Under the pieces are notes generated by a model. The model made no database searches and had not been told where the DNA came from. It saw only the letters and a list, made by a program, of their open reading frames with translations. A stretch of DNA of 64,000 nt from Lentilactobacillus raoultii. GTDB taxonomy: Bacteria > Bacillota > Bacilli > Lactobacillales > Lactobacillaceae. Made by a program: the position numbers and the translations under genes. Positions 60,788 to 64,000 of the stretch are shown one piece after another (the first letter of the stretch is position 1; every line of letters starts with the position of its first letter). The DNA is taken from the NCBI RefSeq assembly GCF_900411375.1, contig NZ_LS422992.1, positions 99,924 to 163,923 of the forward strand. Direction: 5' to 3'.

Positions 60788-62851
60788 ATGATGTCGACAA
60801 AGAAATCTCGTATTTTAAATTTCTTTAACACCAGATTGGGCTTCTTTCTTCTGGTTGTTATCCTGTTTTGTCTTAAAACATATATTATTTATCAAACTAA
60901 ATTTACGCTTGGCGCCAAGGGTGGCATGCAGCAATTTCTTTTGGCAGTAAATCCCATTCCCGCAGCATTATTGACTTTGGGAATTGCACTGTATTTCAGT
61001 GGTCGGCTATCTTACTGGTTAATGCTGATCATTGATTTTCTTGAAAGTATTTGGATTTTTGCCAATATCGTTTACTATCGTGAATTTTCAGATTTCCTAT
61101 CGATGGGGATTATTAAAGGCAGCGGTAACGTTCAAAATAATTTGGGCAAGAGTTTGATGGAAATCATTCATTTTACGGATTTCTTTGCTTTCTTGGATAT
61201 CGTCGTGTTAATTCTACTACTGATTTTTAAAGTGATTCGCATTGATGCTAAACCGTTTAAGAAACGGTATGCAATCGCTATTTCCGGCTTATCTCTTATT
61301 TTAATGGTGGGAGAATATGGCTTGGCTAACACTGACCGATCAGGTTTGTTGACTCGAACGTTTGATAATAATTACATTGTTAAGTATTTGGGGTTAAACG
61401 AATATGCGGCTTTTAACGCTTACCAAACACATAAAGAATCGGCAACGCGTTCCCATGCTAAAGCCAGTGATATGGATTCAATTTTAAAATACTTAAAAAA
61501 TAATCGGGCAGCAGCCAATCCTGAGTATTTTGGCAAAGAAAAGGGTAAGAATGTTTTTATTATCCACTTGGAGAGTTTTCAGCAATTCCTGATTAACTAT
61601 AAAGTAGATGGTAAAGCAGTTACACCACATTTGAACGCTTTTTATAAGAATAAACACACCCTTAGTTTTGATAACTTTTATCATCAAGTTGCACAAGGAA
61701 AAACCTCAGATGCTGAAATGATGCTTGAAAATTCGCTATATGGATTGCCACAGGGATCGGCGATGGTCACTTACGGGGGCCAAAATACTTTCCAAGCTGC
61801 CCCAGCAATTCTTGACCAGCATGGCTATACGACGGCAGCGTTCCATGGGGATGTCCCGAGTTTTTGGAATCGGGATAGCACCTATAAATCTTGGGGATAT
61901 CAGTATTTCTTCAGTTCCGAGTACTATAAAACAAAGCCGTCATATAACGTTGGCTATGGTATGAAGGATAAAATCTTTTTTAAAGATGCTGCCAATTATA
62001 TTCAACAGCTGCCCCAGCCGTTCTATGCAAAATTAATTACATTGACTAACCATTATCCGTATCTTTTGGATAAGCAGAATAAGGATTTCCCGGCAACAAC
62101 AACGGGTGATAAGACGGTGGATCCTTATGTTCAAACAGCGCATTATCTGGATCAGGCATTTGCGGAATTTTTGAATTATCTTAAGAAGACTGGTCTATAC
62201 AAAAACAGTATGATCGTCCTCTATGGCGATCATTACGGTATTTCGAATAATCATCGACCGGCCATTGCTCAGTTGCTTCATAAAAAGAGTGTCAATAGCT
62301 ATGATTTAGCCCAGTTCCAAAAAGTTCCGTTTATGATTCATGCACCAGGCTTAAAAGGCGGGATTCGCCACACATATGGCGGTGAAATTGACGTCTTGCC
62401 AACCCTACTTCATCTTTTAGGAATTAAAGATAATAATACGATTCAGTTTGGAACAGATTTATTATCTAAGCAGCATGATCAGCGGGTAGCATTTAGAGAT
62501 GGTGATTTCGTCACACCAAAATATACCAAGGTTGGCAGCACCGTTTATTTAACTAAAACTGGTAAAGAAATCACGCCCAATGCAACTCAAAAGAAGGAAA
62601 TAGCAGCCATTCAGAACCATGTCACGACAGAATTAACTCTTTCAGATCGGGTGATCTATGGGGATCTGCTTCGGTTCTACACACCCAAAGGCTTCCAAAA
62701 AGTTAATAAAAAAGCGTTTACGTATCAGCCAACCAAGGGATTGGAGAATTTAAAGAAAGCTAACCAGAAACACCCAACGAGTATTGAAGATAAGAATAAT
62801 GGTAAATCGACCATGAACTTTTATAAAACTGATGCACCCGAGTTAAAGTAA
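60788..62851 (+). CDS. ltaS: Lipoteichoic acid synthase
   Basis: LtaS (687 residues) polymerises glycerol phosphate from phosphatidylglycerol onto the glycolipid anchor, releasing diacylglycerol. Five N-terminal membrane helices (residues about 14-195) precede the extracellular sulfatase-like domain, with the catalytic Thr306 in AQGKTSDAEMMLENSLYG, Glu262 in IHLESFQQFL and the metal-binding GDHYGISNNH. GGAGGAAC before ATG 60788 gives the start. DagK at 2190 would recycle the diacylglycerol. TATAAT at 60722-60727 may give its own promoter, with a weak -35. Confidence 0.95.
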   Translation: MMSTKKSRILNFFNTRLGFFLLVVILFCLKTYIIYQTKFTLGAKGGMQQFLLAVNPIPAALLTLGIALYFSGRLSYWLMLIIDFLESIWIFANIVYYREFSDFLSMGIIKGSGNVQNNLGKSLMEIIHFTDFFAFLDIVVLILLLIFKVIRIDAKPFKKRYAIAISGLSLILMVGEYGLANTDRSGLLTRTFDNNYIVKYLGLNEYAAFNAYQTHKESATRSHAKASDMDSILKYLKNNRAAANPEYFGKEKGKNVFIIHLESFQQFLINYKVDGKAVTPHLNAFYKNKHTLSFDNFYHQVAQGKTSDAEMMLENSLYGLPQGSAMVTYGGQNTFQAAPAILDQHGYTTAAFHGDVPSFWNRDSTYKSWGYQYFFSSEYYKTKPSYNVGYGMKDKIFFKDAANYIQQLPQPFYAKLITLTNHYPYLLDKQNKDFPATTTGDKTVDPYVQTAHYLDQAFAEFLNYLKKTGLYKNSMIVLYGDHYGISNNHRPAIAQLLHKKSVNSYDLAQFQKVPFMIHAPGLKGGIRHTYGGEIDVLPTLLHLLGIKDNNTIQFGTDLLSKQHDQRVAFRDGDFVTPKYTKVGSTVYLTKTGKEITPNATQKKEIAAIQNHVTTELTLSDRVIYGDLLRFYTPKGFQKVNKKAFTYQPTKGLENLKKANQKHPTSIEDKNNGKSTMNFYKTDAPELK

Positions 62852-62983
62852 ATTGGTTTGAATAAAAAGCTGGTTAATTTTAGTAACTGAAAGGTTAGTG
62901 GTATTTTAGGAGAATCGGTTACGTATCTGAATTCAATCTTTTTTGGCCGGTATCTAAATTGGTAATTTGCATAAGGATTGATT

Positions 62984-63027
62984 AACGCCCTACAGAGTCC
63001 ATTAGGTCTCATTGGGCGTTTTTGTTT
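62984..63027 (+). terminator. Terminator after ltaS
   Basis: AACGCCC and GGGCGTT are perfect inverted repeats, with an inner CAGAG/CTC pairing, followed by TTTGTTTT. Confidence 0.8.
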
Positions 63028-63082
63028 TGCTAATTTTAATGCTGGAGTGGCATTTTCGTTGATTGTTGGCTCAGAGATGTGC

Positions 63083-63235
63083 CTAATGTGGCAATCGATC
63101 ATTATTAATCCCCGCTGCCAAGTCAGCAGTATCTGTGGTATGGGTTTCCAAAATCAGTTGAAAGTCCCGGCCCATCGTGAGAGGGCTCGCTTTTAATGTC
63201 AGGCCTTCTTTACGGACAGTAGCAATTATATCCCC
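63083..63235 (-). pseudogene. Possible remnant of a protein-coding gene upstream of the rRNA operon
   Basis: The minus strand reads 50 codons between stops: GDIIATVRKEGLTLKASPLT, then MGRDFQLILETHTTDTADL and AAGINNDRLPH. The text looks like real protein, but there is no start codon with a ribosome binding site, and a TAG precedes it. I cannot name the parent family. It may be the tail of a decayed gene or chance. Confidence 0.3.
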
Positions 63236-63259
63236 CTAAAGGCTGTCTTAGGGGATCAA
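63229..63259. repeat. Hairpin downstream of the gene remnant
   Basis: ATCCCC-C-TAA pairs with TTAGGGGAT around a short loop (about 9 bp). No T-run on either side. Confidence 0.5.
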
Positions 63260-63645
63260 CACTACGGATTTATGATTGGCATTGGTGAAAGGATTGTTTC
63301 TACCAGTTGATAAGAGTTGATAAGTCTTAAATATTATCAGAAATTTTCAAAAGTTTAAGCTTAATCGATGTGTAGGTTATTGTTAAAAGCACTGACTTGC
63401 CAGAATGAAATTGATTTTTTGGTAAATATTTATTTTTTAATCATTTAATCATTTTGAGACGCGGTCAAATATAAAAACGAACTTCAGTATCGGATAATCC
63501 AGCTTTTTTAGACTATACCAGTTTTATATGCGAACTATTTTATGTTAAGAATAAAAATTGTTTGTGTTTTAATTGTTAAAATTGTTTTTAGAAAATAGTT
63601 TTTTAATTCAAAACAAAAAATGCCCGATTATTTTGAGATTATCGC

Positions 63646-63674
63646 TTGACGAATTGCGGTTTATCGGGTATATT
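63646..63674 (+). promoter_or_regulatory. rRNA operon promoter P1
   Basis: TTGACG at 63646-63651, exactly 17 bases, TATATT at 63669-63674, with an A/T-rich stretch upstream like an UP element. Confidence 0.8.
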
Positions 63675-63741
63675 TATTTATGCTGTTTCAGAGAGTGATC
63701 GGTTGCGATTGCCACTGCCGCTTCGGTAGTTAAAAAAGTAG

Positions 63742-63770
63742 TTGACACTGATTGAGCAGCATGGTAATAT
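63742..63770 (+). promoter_or_regulatory. rRNA operon promoter P2
   Basis: TTGACA at 63742-63747, exactly 17 bases, TAATAT at 63765-63770, with TTAAAAAAG just upstream. It lies 96 bases after P1, the usual tandem arrangement of Firmicute rRNA operons. Confidence 0.9.
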
Positions 63771-63817
63771 TAAATAGTTGTCGACAGCGAGTGATCGTTG
63801 CGGATAACACAGGTAGA

Positions 63818-63841
63818 CCTTTGAAAACTGAACAAAATTTT
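63818..63841 (+). promoter_or_regulatory. 16S leader motif (boxA-like antitermination region)
   Basis: CCTTTGAAAACTGAACAAAA is the sequence typically found in Firmicute rRNA leaders in the Nus/boxA antitermination region, here about 120 bases before the mature 16S end. Confidence 0.6.
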
Positions 63842-63955
63842 CGACAAACAATTGTGTAGGGTGCTTCGATCTTAATCGGAGCCAATTAACAAATTGCGAA
63901 GTCAATTCGCTAGTAAATTAAGAACAACAATCAATGAGTCACAAATTACTCATTT

Positions 63956-64000
63956 TAAGATGAGAGTTTGATCCTGGCTCAGGACGAACGCTGGCGGCGT
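63956..64000 (+). rRNA. rrs: 16S ribosomal RNA, 5' end only
   Basis: The conserved start GAGTTTGATCCTGGCTCAGG and GACGAACGCTGGCGGC is present. By alignment with E. coli numbering, base 9 falls at 63964, so the mature end is near 63956. A short hairpin (AATGAGT/ACTCATT, about 63933-63954) lies directly before it. The rest of the operon is outside the window. Confidence 0.97.

Larger units (their letters stand above)
62852..63955. other. Long intergenic region before the rRNA operon
   Basis: About 1.1 kb with no confident intact gene. It holds the ltaS-side terminator (62984), a possible minus-strand gene remnant (63083-63235), a GC-rich hairpin with AT-rich sequence after it (63229-63259 onward), two rRNA promoters (63646 and 63742) and the transcribed 16S leader. 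Open frames on either strand between 62821 and 63196 lack ribosome binding sites. Confidence 0.6.

Noticed and set aside
62978..63196. A 72-codon plus-strand frame after ltaS
   Set aside because: It begins over the terminator stem, lacks a ribosome binding site and shows no protein-like motif.

Overview
The window looks like the chromosome of a low-GC Gram-positive lactic acid bacterium of the family Lactobacillaceae, most likely one of the heterofermentative lactobacilli. The signs are a compact type II fatty acid operon in the lactobacillus order (fabZ-fabT-fabH-acpP-fabD-fabG-fabF-accB-fabZ2-accC-accD-accA-fabI), a deo nucleoside operon, HPr/EI, ClpE with a CtsR-type operator, a lipoteichoic acid glycolipid/LtaS cluster, a MucBP-domain protein and a gluconate kinase/permease pair. 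Species assignment is inference from content only.

Layout. 1-4656: end of the gatCAB operon (gatA tail, gatB) followed by dagK and rlmD. 4657-5825: intergenic sequence around one orphan gene. 5826-8784: glycine betaine/osmolyte ABC transporter (opuA-type). 9047-14010: deoC-deoB-deoD-SorC regulator-pdp; pdp is cut by an in-frame TAA. 14180-24177: the fatty acid operon under a FabT operator, then birA and bioY (24259-25861), with a BirA-like operator before bioY, so biotin supply sits next to its main consumer, acetyl-CoA carboxylase. 25958-30100: gluconate permease and kinase divergent from an RpiR regulator, with cre-like and palindromic sites between them. 30135-33784: a GH25-like protein with altered active site, a DUF4828-like protein, a Gfo/Idh/MocA oxidoreductase and a DEAD-box helicase. 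33898: tRNA-Arg(CCU). 34264-38240: accessory stretch with a MazEF toxin-antitoxin pair, a 50-residue membrane protein, gtrA and gtrB separated by a TnpB-only IS200/IS605-type element, and a 28-codon small ORF in the gtrB leader. 38526-44115: UDP-GlcNAc epimerase, YihY, flavodoxin, RecX, an Ntdp-type phosphatase and an AI-2E family transporter. 44224-47610: tagD, an unknown gene and a TagF-like polymerase. 47716-54306: prfC, a C69 dipeptidase, a MucBP protein and clpE. 54756-57135: small protein, ptsH, ptsI. 57384-62851: two glycolipid glycosyltransferases, a flippase-like membrane protein and LtaS, that is, lipoteichoic acid anchor and polymer synthesis. 62852-64000: long leader with tandem rRNA promoters, ending in the first bases of a 16S rRNA gene.

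Most of the window is ordinary core genome. The points that most deserve a second look are the broken pdp, the second FabZ without its catalytic histidine, the GH25-like protein without its usual acidic residues, the TnpB element and its likely guide RNA, the small ORF and hairpin in the gtrB leader, a promoter-hairpin-gene arrangement before opuA, and a duplicated noncoding repeat after recX. All family assignments come from reading the sequence by eye; no database search was run.
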